Shown piece by piece: positions 33,428 through 41,685 of a DNA stretch of 62,535 nt; the stretch's first letter is position 1; each line of letters opens with the position of its first letter. The translations under genes were made by a program, and so were the position numbers. The notes below the pieces were generated by a model. It worked only from the letters and a program-made list of their open reading frames with translations. It was not told the DNA's origin and searched no databases. This DNA is from Candidatus Woesearchaeota archaeon CG10_big_fil_rev_8_21_14_0_10_44_13. GTDB lineage: Archaea; Nanobdellota; Nanobdellia; Woesearchaeales; UBA12501. The DNA lies in NCBI GenBank assembly GCA_002762985.1, contig PCXZ01000025.1:1-62535 (forward strand). The letters run 5' to 3'.

Positions 33428-33997
33428 TCAATACTCATGCCCACCCGCAAGTATCTTATAATTATACTCCACCAGCTTCAATATCGACGCATTAATCATC
33501 CCTGGCGCCGACGTCGGCAGATCCGTCCTTCCTAACATCTTCTTCCCGAACAAAGTATCGCCCGTGAACAGCACTTTCTCCTGCTTGTACCATAAACAAA
33601 CAGAACCTCTCGTATGCCCAGGCGTCTTTATCACTTCCAATCCGGCGATCTCAGAAGGCAGAGGATAAAGCTTGACTTTAAACTTCTCAGCCATGTTCTC
33701 GTCCATGATTGCCTTCGCACGGTTATTGTCAAGCTCAGCGATCTCCTCAGCAGACGCAAACAGCTTCGCGTTCTTGAACAGATCGAAATTCCCGATGTGG
33801 TCGTAATGCAGATGAGTGAATATAACCTTATGCACAGATCCAAAATCAACAACTTTCCCGAAGAGAGCAACATACTCCTGCCTGTCTGACCTATTCCCTG
33901 CATCAATAATAACTTTCTCACCCACATCCAAATAGTAAGAATTAGACTTATCAGTTCCTGTAAATCTCCAGAGATTAGGCAGTATCCTAGTTATCAC
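33428..33997 (-). CDS. Metallo-beta-lactamase fold hydrolase
   Basis: 189 residues from GTG 33997. Metal motif THLHYDHIG, the conserved TPGHTRGSVCLWY and FTGDTLFG, and a C-terminal LAGGHEY give a complete glyoxalase II-like dinuclear zinc site. Substrate unknown. GTG is chosen because it overlaps the upstream stop as GTGA and is preceded by GAGGAT; starting at 34072 would add 25 unlikely residues. Third gene of a likely operon with the 33994 and 34316 membrane genes. Confidence 0.85.
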   Translation of the reverse strand: MITRILPNLWRFTGTDKSNSYYLDVGEKVIIDAGNRSDRQEYVALFGKVVDFGSVHKVIFTHLHYDHIGNFDLFKNAKLFASAEEIAELDNNRAKAIMDENMAEKFKVKLYPLPSEIAGLEVIKTPGHTRGSVCLWYKQEKVLFTGDTLFGKKMLGRTDLPTSAPGMINASILKLVEYNYKILAGGHEY

Positions 33998-34314
33998 TTC
34001 AATATCCTCTTCCCGTGCAGATACCAGCTTATGGCCACGCCTGCGACAAAGCAGAACAGGTTCACACGCCAATTGCCGTATCTTGAGCCTATGACATACC
34101 CTATTAACAGTCCTACTACAACGAGATAGAACGGGAATGCTATCTTCCTGTAATTCAGGAACCTTCCCGCCATCCCGCCGAAAAGGAATATCACGACATA
34201 GCTGAAAAAGGCGCTGCCTATCGCAACTGAAACTACAAATCCTATTATAAGCATCACCAAAAAAAAGAACTCTGCCCAGCTGTCCAGGAAATTTATGCCT
34301 TTCTTATTCATCAT
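33994..34314 (-). CDS. Small polytopic membrane protein
   Basis: 106 residues, hydrophobic throughout with about three to four helices (FFFLVMLIIGFVVSVAIGSA, YVVIFLFGGMAGRFL, FPFYLVVVGLLIGYVIGS, VNLFCFVAGVAISWYL). No known family recognised. GGTGAT within the end of the preceding gene spaces well to ATG 34314, which I prefer to TTG 34332. Overlaps the MBL hydrolase gene by 4 bp. Confidence 0.7.
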   Translation of the reverse strand: MMNKKGINFLDSWAEFFFLVMLIIGFVVSVAIGSAFFSYVVIFLFGGMAGRFLNYRKIAFPFYLVVVGLLIGYVIGSRYGNWRVNLFCFVAGVAISWYLHGKRILK

Positions 34315-34315
34315 T

Positions 34316-35071
34316 TCAATCACCTTTTTCAAAAAATATATAGGTCAATAGCCACAATACTGCTGCCAAGACCACACCCAAGACAAGGGATAGTGTTATG
34401 CTCAGGAAATACAATGATAAGCATAGGCCGATTATGAAACCATACACAAAGACATAGCTGAGCCTTGAGGCGAAGAACATGTGCGAGCCGTCAAGAGGAG
34501 GTATGGGCAGCATAGTGAGCACTGCATACCATATGTTGAATACCATCGCCTTGATGAGCAGGGGATTTGTAGGGGATACATAAAGCAGCAATTTGAAGAA
34601 TACTGCCAAAAAGACACTGGCTACGGGCCCGGCAAGCCCTACAAGGCCCAAAGGCCAGTAATTGAGGCCATACCTGAAACTTCCTAATCTGTGGCCCGCC
34701 ATGTGATAGACTATTACGCCTCCCGGGACTATGAACCAGAGCCTGCCCCTTGAAACTATAGCCAGGATCAACGCCAATGCCAATCCGTACATCCATGGCC
34801 TGTATTCTACCTTGAATCCAGAGAACAATGCCATGACCCTCTGGGCTGAGACGTGGATCAGGAAAGACAGAAGGATTATCAGTATCGCATTGAAAAGGTT
34901 CCTAAGGCCATAGAAAAGATTGAACTGGTCAATGCCCCATTCATTGAATGAGATTGCTATTGCGAGGACAATGATGCCCGCAGCCAAACCCCTCAATTCC
35001 TCTCCCTTGAATCCGTAGTACTTCCTTATATCGTAATAAAGGCTCCTTAGATTTGAGGACGTTATGGCCAT
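34316..35071 (-). CDS. Site-2-protease (M50) homologue with degenerate active site
   Basis: 251 residues, mostly membrane-embedded. The position of the M50 zinc motif HExxH reads HVSAQ (residues 73-77, in SFLIHVSAQRVMALFSGF), so both the catalytic Glu and second His are missing. The downstream partner motif is intact: a N in NIWYAVL and LPIPPLDGSHMF (the NxxPxPxLDG element). It may act as a chaperone or adaptor, or hold a different role. A TTTAAATAA box near 35092-35100 gives a leaderless start. Confidence 0.8.
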   Translation of the reverse strand: MAITSSNLRSLYYDIRKYYGFKGEELRGLAAGIIVLAIAISFNEWGIDQFNLFYGLRNLFNAILIILLSFLIHVSAQRVMALFSGFKVEYRPWMYGLALALILAIVSRGRLWFIVPGGVIVYHMAGHRLGSFRYGLNYWPLGLVGLAGPVASVFLAVFFKLLLYVSPTNPLLIKAMVFNIWYAVLTMLPIPPLDGSHMFFASRLSYVFVYGFIIGLCLSLYFLSITLSLVLGVVLAAVLWLLTYIFFEKGD

Positions 35072-35127
35072 ATTTGCATTTAAAGCTCTTTTATTTAAAA
35101 AATTTACTTATTTGAGGAACATATATC

Positions 35128-35856
35128 TTATCCTCCCACCGTGAACTCATAAGTCACTTTTTCCATGTCTTCCTTCTCTGCTATCATCGCGATAAGCTCT
35201 TTTTCATGGCCTGCGCCTACGACTGCAAGGATTTCCTTGCCGGGATTCTGCTGCATTATCGCAAAGATCCTCCTTGCCATGAACATGTTCCTCTCTTCGA
35301 CCAATACCTTGTAGGCATTAGGATAGCTCTTTTTCATCTCAGACATGAGCTTCTGTATCAGCTCTTCCTGCGGAACTTTAGAAAGGTCAAAGTCATTTAT
35401 GCCCAGCCTTTTCATCTCCCTCTTCCTGAAGAAGATGGCTTTCAGGACATCATAAAAAAATCTCAGCTTCTCTTTGAGGGTTATGAATCTTGAAAGCCTG
35501 TTCAAAGTGATCCTTATGTCCTGATCGATGAGCTCTAGCCTTATCTTGCTCCTGTTCGCCAGCTTCACTGCAGCGAGCATCTCTGCCCCGGGATCAACGC
35601 CTACGATGCTGCCGAGCTTTTTCTGGGCCCATGCCCCTATGACTGCAAAGACAAAGCCTGTGACTCCTATCCGGAATATGTCCATTACCCTTATCTTGGT
35701 CGTTTTCCTGCTTTTCAGGCCTTGCAGCCTCGGTTTATCGAGCTCTACAGCCACTATATGCGGCTTTTTCGCTATGGCTGCCTTTACCTCGTTTATGCTC
35801 TGCCTTGCTATATGGCTTGTGCCCATAAGCGTCAGATTATTGTATTTGATGGCCAT
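35128..35856 (-). CDS. TraB/PrgY-family protein
   Basis: 242 residues. Family motifs: LMGTSHIARQSINEV near the start, VAVELDKPRLQGL, VDPGAEMLAAV, and the C-terminal VVGAGHEKELI. TraB proteins relate to TIKI and the erythromycin esterase-like metal enzymes and are implicated in pheromone processing in enterococci; the archaeal role is unknown. One short hydrophobic segment occurs near 65-80. The start at 35856 lies about 26 bp from the palindromic TATA box it seems to share with the 5S rRNA gene. Confidence 0.87.
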   Translation of the reverse strand: MAIKYNNLTLMGTSHIARQSINEVKAAIAKKPHIVAVELDKPRLQGLKSRKTTKIRVMDIFRIGVTGFVFAVIGAWAQKKLGSIVGVDPGAEMLAAVKLANRSKIRLELIDQDIRITLNRLSRFITLKEKLRFFYDVLKAIFFRKREMKRLGINDFDLSKVPQEELIQKLMSEMKKSYPNAYKVLVEERNMFMARRIFAIMQQNPGKEILAVVGAGHEKELIAMIAEKEDMEKVTYEFTVGG

Positions 35857-35877
35857 AAGGCTTTATAAACCGAAAGT

Positions 35878-35885
35878 TTTATAAA
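35878..35885. promoter_or_regulatory. Palindromic TATA box shared by 5S rRNA and traB-like gene
   Basis: TTTATAAA, self-complementary. Its centre is 26-27 bp from the expected 5S rRNA 5' end at 35908 on the plus strand and 26 bp from ATG 35856 on the minus strand, so one box can serve both directions. Another TTTATAAA at 35862-35869 is too close to ATG 35856 for a leaderless start. Confidence 0.65.
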
Positions 35886-35907
35886 TATGTCCTTTTCAGG
35901 ATGATAT

Positions 35908-36020
35908 TGAACGGCCATAGTGGCGTGGTTTACCCGTTCCCATTCCGAACACGGAAGTCAAGAACGCCAACGTTCTCAGGTGTACTGCACTTGTGTGTGG
36001 GAAACTGAGAAAGCTGTTCA
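35908..36020 (+). rRNA. rrf: 5S ribosomal RNA
   Basis: About 113 nt. The 5' TGAACGGC (35908-35915) pairs with GCTGTTCA (36013-36020) as helix I, and the centre has the universal CCCGTTCCCATTCCGAACACG with GGAAGTCAAG of loops B-C. No 16S, 23S or tRNA gene is near, so the 5S gene is unlinked, as in several DPANN and Thermoplasmata. T-rich stretches after the gene (CTTTTCTAATCTTTT) are probable termination signals. Ends may shift by one or two bases. Confidence 0.96.
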
Positions 36021-36105
36021 CCTTTTCTAATCTTTTGGTTTCCAAAAAGTCTTGTCTGCAAAGTGCTGGATTTTCTTAAGCCTTTCCCTGCTGCTTTTTT
36101 TGGAG

Positions 36106-37221
36106 CTAAACCTCAACCACAATCTTCTTGTCTTTCTCATTGACTGATCTTATCACTTTATGCCCTTTCAGCCTTTCTTTTATCTCTTTCCAATCATACT
36201 TTTCCCTGGCTTTGTTCATCTCATCGAGTATTCCCTTGATGAGGATATATTTCTCATAGATCATCTCGCCTTTTTTCTGGTTATCCTCTGCAGTCTTCTG
36301 CACCTCGACAAGGCCTTTCTCCTGCTCGTCAATTATGCGCTGGATCTTCATGGCCTTCAGGTCTGCCTGCTGCTTGGCCTCTTCATGCTCTGGCTCGCCT
36401 GAGTAATTCTCAAGGACGAAATCAAGGCCTTCATTGAATTTTGGGAATCCCTTGGTTTCCAATCCCTTATAGACCTCAAGAGGGAAAGGGGTCAGATTGA
36501 CGGGTTTTCCTTCCTTGAAGACGAGCTGCGGATCAATCTTCCTTGAGAGCAGCTCCTGCAATGAGCTGAACAATCTTTCAATTTCCTTGCCTGAAAGTTC
36601 AGAAGGGCTTGTCTTCTTGTCTATGCCTGACAGAGTGCAGATCTCCTCTGCATATACCCCCCCTATGCCGAACTCTATCGCCAATGCCTTGACAAGGACT
36701 TCCTGCTTTGACTCTTTTATCGATCTGAATTCTTCAGGCTTGAGCTCAAACAGGTTTATCGGCTTCTGAGGAGGGATGTACTTGACCTCTTTCTGCGCTG
36801 AATCGCTAAGTTTCTCCCTGTCGAGCACAGCTATTATGATATCATTAGTGTCGCACAGGATGACGTTGCCTCTGCCGAAGAGCTCTATGTAAACCCTGTA
36901 CTCCTGGTCGTTCTTCTCAAGCACTATCCTGACTACCCTCTCTGAACCTATCTGGCTGAGGGACTTCAGGAAGAAGAAAGGTATGTATTTCCTCAGCCTC
37001 ATGACAAAATTATGCGGCTCGTGGGCAGGGGCCCTCTGGCCTGTCAGATAGAAATACCTGCCAGGCACTATCCTTAAGGTGAAATTGCCTTTTCCGCTCG
37101 CAAAAAACTGCAGGAAAACCTCTCTTTCCTTCTGGATGATCTTGTCTAATCTTGCATGCCCGAGAAACTGCATCTCTTCGATGATGTGCTTCAGCTCTAT
37201 AGAAGATATTTCCTTTTTCAT
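36106..37221 (-). CDS. RqcH/NEMF-family protein lacking the NFACT-R domain
   Basis: 371 residues from ATG 37221. The NFACT-N domain is clear (SIELKHIIEEMQFLGHARLD, LTGQRAPAHEPHNFVMRLRK, VYIELFGRGNVILCD), followed by the HhH part (FGIGGVYAEEICTLSGID) and a coiled coil (about 285-350). It ends where the NFACT-R domain normally begins; homologues are about 550-700 residues. Family members bind the split 50S subunit and add Ala tails to stalled peptides. The usual DR motif near 105 reads ER (QIGSERVVRI). No NFACT-R gene is adjacent. Confidence 0.83.
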   Translation of the reverse strand: MKKEISSIELKHIIEEMQFLGHARLDKIIQKEREVFLQFFASGKGNFTLRIVPGRYFYLTGQRAPAHEPHNFVMRLRKYIPFFFLKSLSQIGSERVVRIVLEKNDQEYRVYIELFGRGNVILCDTNDIIIAVLDREKLSDSAQKEVKYIPPQKPINLFELKPEEFRSIKESKQEVLVKALAIEFGIGGVYAEEICTLSGIDKKTSPSELSGKEIERLFSSLQELLSRKIDPQLVFKEGKPVNLTPFPLEVYKGLETKGFPKFNEGLDFVLENYSGEPEHEEAKQQADLKAMKIQRIIDEQEKGLVEVQKTAEDNQKKGEMIYEKYILIKGILDEMNKAREKYDWKEIKERLKGHKVIRSVNEKDKKIVVEV

Positions 37222-37256
37222 GGTTCTCTGAACTTCTCTGGATAGGAGGTGTTTAG

Positions 37257-37673
37257 CTATCCCCAGACTTCGCCTGCGAGCCTGCATGCCTTCCCTATCT
37301 TTGTGAAGCCGCAGATCTGCTGCCTGAGGCTCTGCACATCACGATAACCTGTTATCAGGACAGTATCGTTGTGCATCAATATGAGCCCCGGGGTGAACCC
37401 TGGCTCGTCATATCTCGCTTTGTAGAATTTCAGGCCTGACTTGGCTATTGTATCCCTTATCTCTGGCTCAACATTTTTGCATACGCTGCATTTGTCTGAA
37501 TAGAGGAATATTGCTGCATCACCCATGCTCATCCTGCCTATCACAAGAAAAAGAGCTATCATCAGGAGTGCTACTATGGCTATTATCATGAAAAAACTTG
37601 GGTTTAGGGCAGGATTGCGACGATGTGCGTTCCTTTTGCCCTCTGATTTTTTAGCTGGTTGGCTGGTCTTCAT
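37257..37673 (-). CDS. Membrane-anchored thioredoxin-fold protein
   Basis: 138 residues. A basic N-terminus, one membrane helix (FFMIIAIVALLMIALFLVI, about 27-45) and a compact thioredoxin-like domain with CSVC at about 62-65 in the helix-1 position (IFLYSDKCSVCKNVEPEI). Two further cysteines lie in QQICGFTKIGKACR. An extracytoplasmic disulfide role is likely. It overlaps the larger thioredoxin-fold gene by 23 bp and the RqcH gene follows, so the three form one operon. Confidence 0.78.
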   Translation of the reverse strand: MKTSQPAKKSEGKRNAHRRNPALNPSFFMIIAIVALLMIALFLVIGRMSMGDAAIFLYSDKCSVCKNVEPEIRDTIAKSGLKFYKARYDEPGFTPGLILMHNDTVLITGYRDVQSLRQQICGFTKIGKACRLAGEVWG

Positions 37674-38811
37674 TTTGTCCTGCTGAAAGTAAAGATTCTA
37701 TAACTGATATGAACTCGTTTTTTTCAGATGCGAGGTCATTGTCCGCCTCATAGGCATTGCCTATCCTCGCATATTTGCAGCCGAAAACATAGAAAGGCAC
37801 TCCGCCCTGCGAGTTGTATTCTTTCAGTATATCAATCTCCCCTTGGGGCATGCTGCTCTCGATCTCGTCTGTAAGGGTGTTGTCTCCTGTATCGATGTCC
37901 CAATGATATGCTGTAATCATGCCTTTCTCCATATATTCTTTTGCCACGGCATCGAATGTGTCTTTTATCCATGTGCAATGCGGGCATGTTGTTGTTGAAT
38001 ACATCCTTATTATTGGTTTGCCGCCTTCATAGCATATCGGGCTGCCTGTATCTGTAAAAGAGCTGCCCGGCAGTTTATCCTCTTCTATGTTCTCGAGGTA
38101 GATGATTATCCTGGAATCCTGCCTTAATTTTTCGATGTAATCCTTTATCTCCTGCTGCTGCTTGTCGTTCGCAAGATAAGACCTTATCTGCTCCCTCATC
38201 TCTTCAAGGCCAAGGGTCTGGTTTCCGAGGGTGAATGAATCCTTGTTCTCTTCATAGAATGCTGCTATCTCTTCCTCTGTGACCTCAGGGATGCCCAATG
38301 TCCCGTTAATGAATTTTATTATCCTGAGCCTTTTTGAGTAGAATTCGACAAACTCGCCATAATCCATGTTCTGCTCAGCAAGCTGCTTATCGAGCTCCTC
38401 TCTTGTCATGCCGCTCTGGCCCATGAATGAGCTGATGAATTCCTCTGCTTCTTCTTTTGATGCCTTCACGCCTTTCTTTTCGGCTTCCTGGAGCAGCATC
38501 AGCTCAGGTATCATCGTCTGGTTCAGGAAGAATGCTTTCGGCAGGATGGCCTTGTATTCTGCTGATACAAGCTTGTTGTACTGGTCGTTCAGCTCATCTA
38601 CTGTTATCTTCTGGCCATTGACTTCTGCGACTATCGAGCTGTCGCCAGGACCGGTCATCCTGTTGCTGTATGCTATTATGAATATAAGAACGATTATGCC
38701 TATTATCGCAAGTATGCTCTTTGTCTTTGTGTTCAGCCATTCCTTTTTTTTTGGTTCATGCCTGCTGGCCCTGGCCTCATGGGCCTTTTTATGGGTTTTC
38801 TTTCCTGCCAT
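37651..38811 (-). CDS. Membrane-anchored SurA-N/thioredoxin-fold chimera
   Basis: 386 residues. After a basic cytoplasmic tail and one anchor helix (ILAIIGIIVLIFIIAYS, about 33-49), a SurA_N-type chaperone domain follows (VAEVNGQKITVDELNDQYNK, MTREELDKQL, VTEEEIAAFYEEN) but no rotamase domain. The C-terminal third is a DsbA/thioredoxin-like domain with TTTCPHC. The combination suggests one exported protein doing folding assistance and disulfide exchange. ATG 38811 is preferred over 38862; TTATTAA-type sequence lies about 27-30 bp upstream. Operon with the 37257 and RqcH genes. Confidence 0.8.
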   Translation of the reverse strand: MAGKKTHKKAHEARASRHEPKKKEWLNTKTKSILAIIGIIVLIFIIAYSNRMTGPGDSSIVAEVNGQKITVDELNDQYNKLVSAEYKAILPKAFFLNQTMIPELMLLQEAEKKGVKASKEEAEEFISSFMGQSGMTREELDKQLAEQNMDYGEFVEFYSKRLRIIKFINGTLGIPEVTEEEIAAFYEENKDSFTLGNQTLGLEEMREQIRSYLANDKQQQEIKDYIEKLRQDSRIIIYLENIEEDKLPGSSFTDTGSPICYEGGKPIIRMYSTTTCPHCTWIKDTFDAVAKEYMEKGMITAYHWDIDTGDNTLTDEIESSMPQGEIDILKEYNSQGGVPFYVFGCKYARIGNAYEADNDLASEKNEFISVIESLLSAGQNEDQPTS

Positions 38812-38939
38812 AACGATAAAAAGCAGATGTCGGTTAATAAATCTTTTGTTTGACCGGCTCATCAGGGGGCAATGGCCTTTAATTGTTACTATTTAGTTTT
38901 GATAAAAGTTTATATTAAAAATTAGGTTAGCAGGGCTTT

Positions 38940-41537
38940 ATGTATGATGTTGTCATAGGAAGGAGCGAAAAGGACAGGGAAAAGTATGGGTTGAAGGGCA
39001 CTGTGCTTCTGGGAAAGCATTACATAAAGATGGGAAGGGTAACCTCTTTGTCAAATAACATATATCTTGATGTAGCCTCGTCCCACGTCGTTTTCATCTG
39101 TGGAAAAAGGGGTGGCGGAAAATGCCTGCATGAGGATACCCTAATAACATTGGATGACGGCTCCCAGATCCCAATAAAAGATGTTGAGAATGACAAAAGG
39201 GAGATCATGGCCTTAGGTGATGACTTCAAGATCTCAAGGGCAAGAAAGACAGAATTCTTCAAGAGGCCGGTCAAGAGGTTGCTTAGATTGAGATTAAGGA
39301 GCGGAAAAGAGGTCAAGCTGACTCCGGAACATCCCCTTCTTACAGTCAAAGGGTGGGTGCCTGCTGAGAAGCTTAGCATAAGCTCAAGAATAGCCACACC
39401 CAGGAGAATAAACGCATTCGGCGACAGCATGATGAGAGAGTGCGAGGTGAAATTGCTCGCTTATCTCATAGCTGAAGGCCATCTCAGCAACGGATTTGTG
39501 CTTTTCGCAAACATGGACAGGAAGATAGTTGATGATTTTAATAACTGCATAAAAGAGTTTGATGACAATCTTACAGTAAAAGAGCATAGCAAACCTGGTT
39601 GTTTCAGGGTGATAAAAAAATATGGCAAGAGATCGGTCGATGATAACGGAAGAGATAGCAGAGGGATGTTCAAGAAAGGGGTGATTTTTGACTCAAAAAG
39701 CCCAATCAGGAAATGGCTGGATAGGATGAAAATCTATAGCAAACTATCAAAGGAAAAACATGTGCCTGACGCACTCTTCAATTCTACAAAGGCCAACCTC
39801 GGTCTGTTCCTGAACAGGATTTTCAGCTGTGATGGCACGATATATTTTGATAAAAATGCCATGGTTTGGAGGATATCCTACGCTTCTGTATCTGGAAAAC
39901 TCATAAGGCATGTGCAGCATCTGCTCCTTAGATTTGGCATATTATCCGTCATAAGGGAGAAAAAACATGGATTTGAGATTGAGATAAGGGGGGATAACAT
40001 ATCCTTATTTCTTAGAGAAATAGGATTCTATGGGACCAAAGAAGAAAGGGCAAAAAAAGCGGTTAAGGAATCACTAAACATAACAAGGAACCCTAATCTA
40101 GACACAATCCCTAAAGGAGTATGGGACATATACAGGCCCGAGAACTGGGCTATTGTGGGCAAGGAGATGGGCTATTCTAATCCGAAAAGCCTTAGGAGCA
40201 GCATAGACTATTCCCCCTCTAGACAGAAGCTGCTTCAGATAGCAAGAGTTGACGAAAATGAACTGATGGAAAAGCTTGCTTCATCTGACATATTCTGGGA
40301 TGAGATTGTCTCGATTGAAGAGATGAAGGGGGATTTTATCGTCTATGATATAAGCGTCCCTGAAAAGCATAATTTTGTCGCAAATGATATAATAGTGCAC
40401 AACAGCTACACCATGGGCGCGATAGCAGAAGGCCTTGCAGACGCGCCGAAAGATGTGAAACAGAACCTCAGTTTCATCATGCTTGACACCATGGGGATAT
40501 ACTGGGCCATGAAATACCCCAACAAACCTGATGAGGCATTGCTGGCTGAATGGGGTTTCAAGCCGAAGGGGCTTGATGTGAAGATATACACTCCAATCAT
40601 GTATTTCAAGCAATACAAGGACCAGGGCATCCCTACGGATTTCCCTTTCTCGATAAAGCCTTCAGAGCTTGATTCCTCTGACTGGCAGATGACATTTGAC
40701 ATAAGCCCCAATGACCCTATAGGCGTCCTGATAGAGAGAGTGATATACAGGCTGAAGAAAGAGAAAGGAGAATATTCTATCGATGATATAACAAAAGCGA
40801 TAAGGAATGATGACAGGTCAGAGAGGAATGTAAAGGATGCTGCTGAGAACAGGTTCTTGGGCACAGAGACATGGGGGGTCTTCAGCGAGAAAGGAACGCC
40901 ATTGAGGGATCTTGCAGCCGGCGGCCAGGTCACTGTACTTGATGTCAGCTGCTATGCTACGATGCCAAATGGCTGGAAGATAAAGGCATTGATAGTAGGG
41001 TTGGTCGCACAGAAGCTTTTCGTTCAGAGGATGATAGCAAGGAAATACGAGGAATATGCATCTATAAAATCAGCGATACATTACTTCACGGAGGAAGAGA
41101 AGCCTGAAAAGCTCGATATGCCCATGGTGTGGCTCATAATTGACGAGGCCCATGAGTTCTTGCCGAGGGAGGGCAAGGTCGCTTCTTCTGATGCCTTGAT
41201 CACTATCCTGAGGGAAGGAAGGCAGCCCGGTATCTCGCTGATACTTGCGACTCAGCAGCCCGGTAAGATACATACTGATGTGATGACACAGTCTGACACT
41301 GTGCTGAGCCACAGGATAACTGCAAAGATGGATGTTGAGGCATTGGGCATGCTGATGCAGAGCTATATGAGGGAAGGCCTCAATACCCAGATAGACAATC
41401 TGCCGAGGGTGAAAGGAGCTGCGGTGCTTTTCGATGATACCAATGAGAGGCTTTATCCGATGAAAGTGAGGCCAAGATTCACGTGGCATGGCGGCTCATC
41501 GCCTTATGCCATCCCTGAGCAGAAGAAGGAGCTTTGA
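38940..41537 (+). CDS. herA: HerA-like DNA translocase ATPase interrupted by an intein
   Basis: 865 codons: 438 extein residues and a 427-residue intein. The host is a HerA/FtsK-superfamily hexameric ATPase (DUF87): P-loop GKRGGGK-SYT split by the intein, Walker B LIIDEAHEFLPREG near 734, and the sensor region ILREGRQPGISLILATQQPG. HerA works with NurA, Mre11 and Rad50 in DNA end resection; none of these is adjacent. TTTATATT near 38909-38916 gives a leaderless ATG at 38940. Without splicing the ATPase would be inactive because the P-loop lacks its Ser. Confidence 0.92.
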   Translation: MYDVVIGRSEKDREKYGLKGTVLLGKHYIKMGRVTSLSNNIYLDVASSHVVFICGKRGGGKCLHEDTLITLDDGSQIPIKDVENDKREIMALGDDFKISRARKTEFFKRPVKRLLRLRLRSGKEVKLTPEHPLLTVKGWVPAEKLSISSRIATPRRINAFGDSMMRECEVKLLAYLIAEGHLSNGFVLFANMDRKIVDDFNNCIKEFDDNLTVKEHSKPGCFRVIKKYGKRSVDDNGRDSRGMFKKGVIFDSKSPIRKWLDRMKIYSKLSKEKHVPDALFNSTKANLGLFLNRIFSCDGTIYFDKNAMVWRISYASVSGKLIRHVQHLLLRFGILSVIREKKHGFEIEIRGDNISLFLREIGFYGTKEERAKKAVKESLNITRNPNLDTIPKGVWDIYRPENWAIVGKEMGYSNPKSLRSSIDYSPSRQKLLQIARVDENELMEKLASSDIFWDEIVSIEEMKGDFIVYDISVPEKHNFVANDIIVHNSYTMGAIAEGLADAPKDVKQNLSFIMLDTMGIYWAMKYPNKPDEALLAEWGFKPKGLDVKIYTPIMYFKQYKDQGIPTDFPFSIKPSELDSSDWQMTFDISPNDPIGVLIERVIYRLKKEKGEYSIDDITKAIRNDDRSERNVKDAAENRFLGTETWGVFSEKGTPLRDLAAGGQVTVLDVSCYATMPNGWKIKALIVGLVAQKLFVQRMIARKYEEYASIKSAIHYFTEEEKPEKLDMPMVWLIIDEAHEFLPREGKVASSDALITILREGRQPGISLILATQQPGKIHTDVMTQSDTVLSHRITAKMDVEALGMLMQSYMREGLNTQIDNLPRVKGAAVLFDDTNERLYPMKVRPRFTWHGGSSPYAIPEQKKEL
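39123..40403 (+). mobile_element. Intein with LAGLIDADG homing endonuclease, inserted in HerA P-loop
   Basis: Runs from Cys 62 to Asn 488 of the precursor (427 residues). Splicing blocks: N-terminal CLHEDTLITLDDGS, block B KLTPEHPLLTVKGW (TPEH), C-terminal YDISVPEKHNFVANDIIVHN, then extein Ser at +1. Two LAGLIDADG-like helices are visible, KLLAYLIAEGHLS and FLNRIFSCDGTIYF, with acidic residues E and D at the catalytic positions, so the endonuclease may be active. The insertion separates GKRGGGK from SYT of the Walker A motif. Confidence 0.93.
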
Positions 41538-41552
41538 TTTTTCAGTCGGTAG

Positions 41553-41621
41553 CCCGAAAATTCTCCGGATGCTACTGTTTTTCCCGAAAAGATTCCGATT
41601 CTGGATGCTAAAACCCGAAAA
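41553..41621. repeat. Threefold CCCGAAAA repeat downstream of herA
   Basis: CCCGAAAA occurs at 41553, 41583 and 41614, spaced 30 and 31 bp. Each copy is followed by a TTCTCCGGAT/GATTCCGATT/CCTTACGGAT-like block and a T-rich end, and GGATGCTA appears twice. It looks like three degenerate copies of a roughly 30-bp unit, possibly termination or protein-binding signals. Confidence 0.55.
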
Positions 41622-41685
41622 CCTTACGGATTTTTCTGCGAAAGGCATATTAAAAACAGGATATTAATTTTTTCTGGTGATAAAC

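Noticed and set aside
36021-36105. Second RNA gene downstream of 5S rRNA
   Set aside because: The 85 bp hold only T-rich termination-like sequence and no paired structure I could support.
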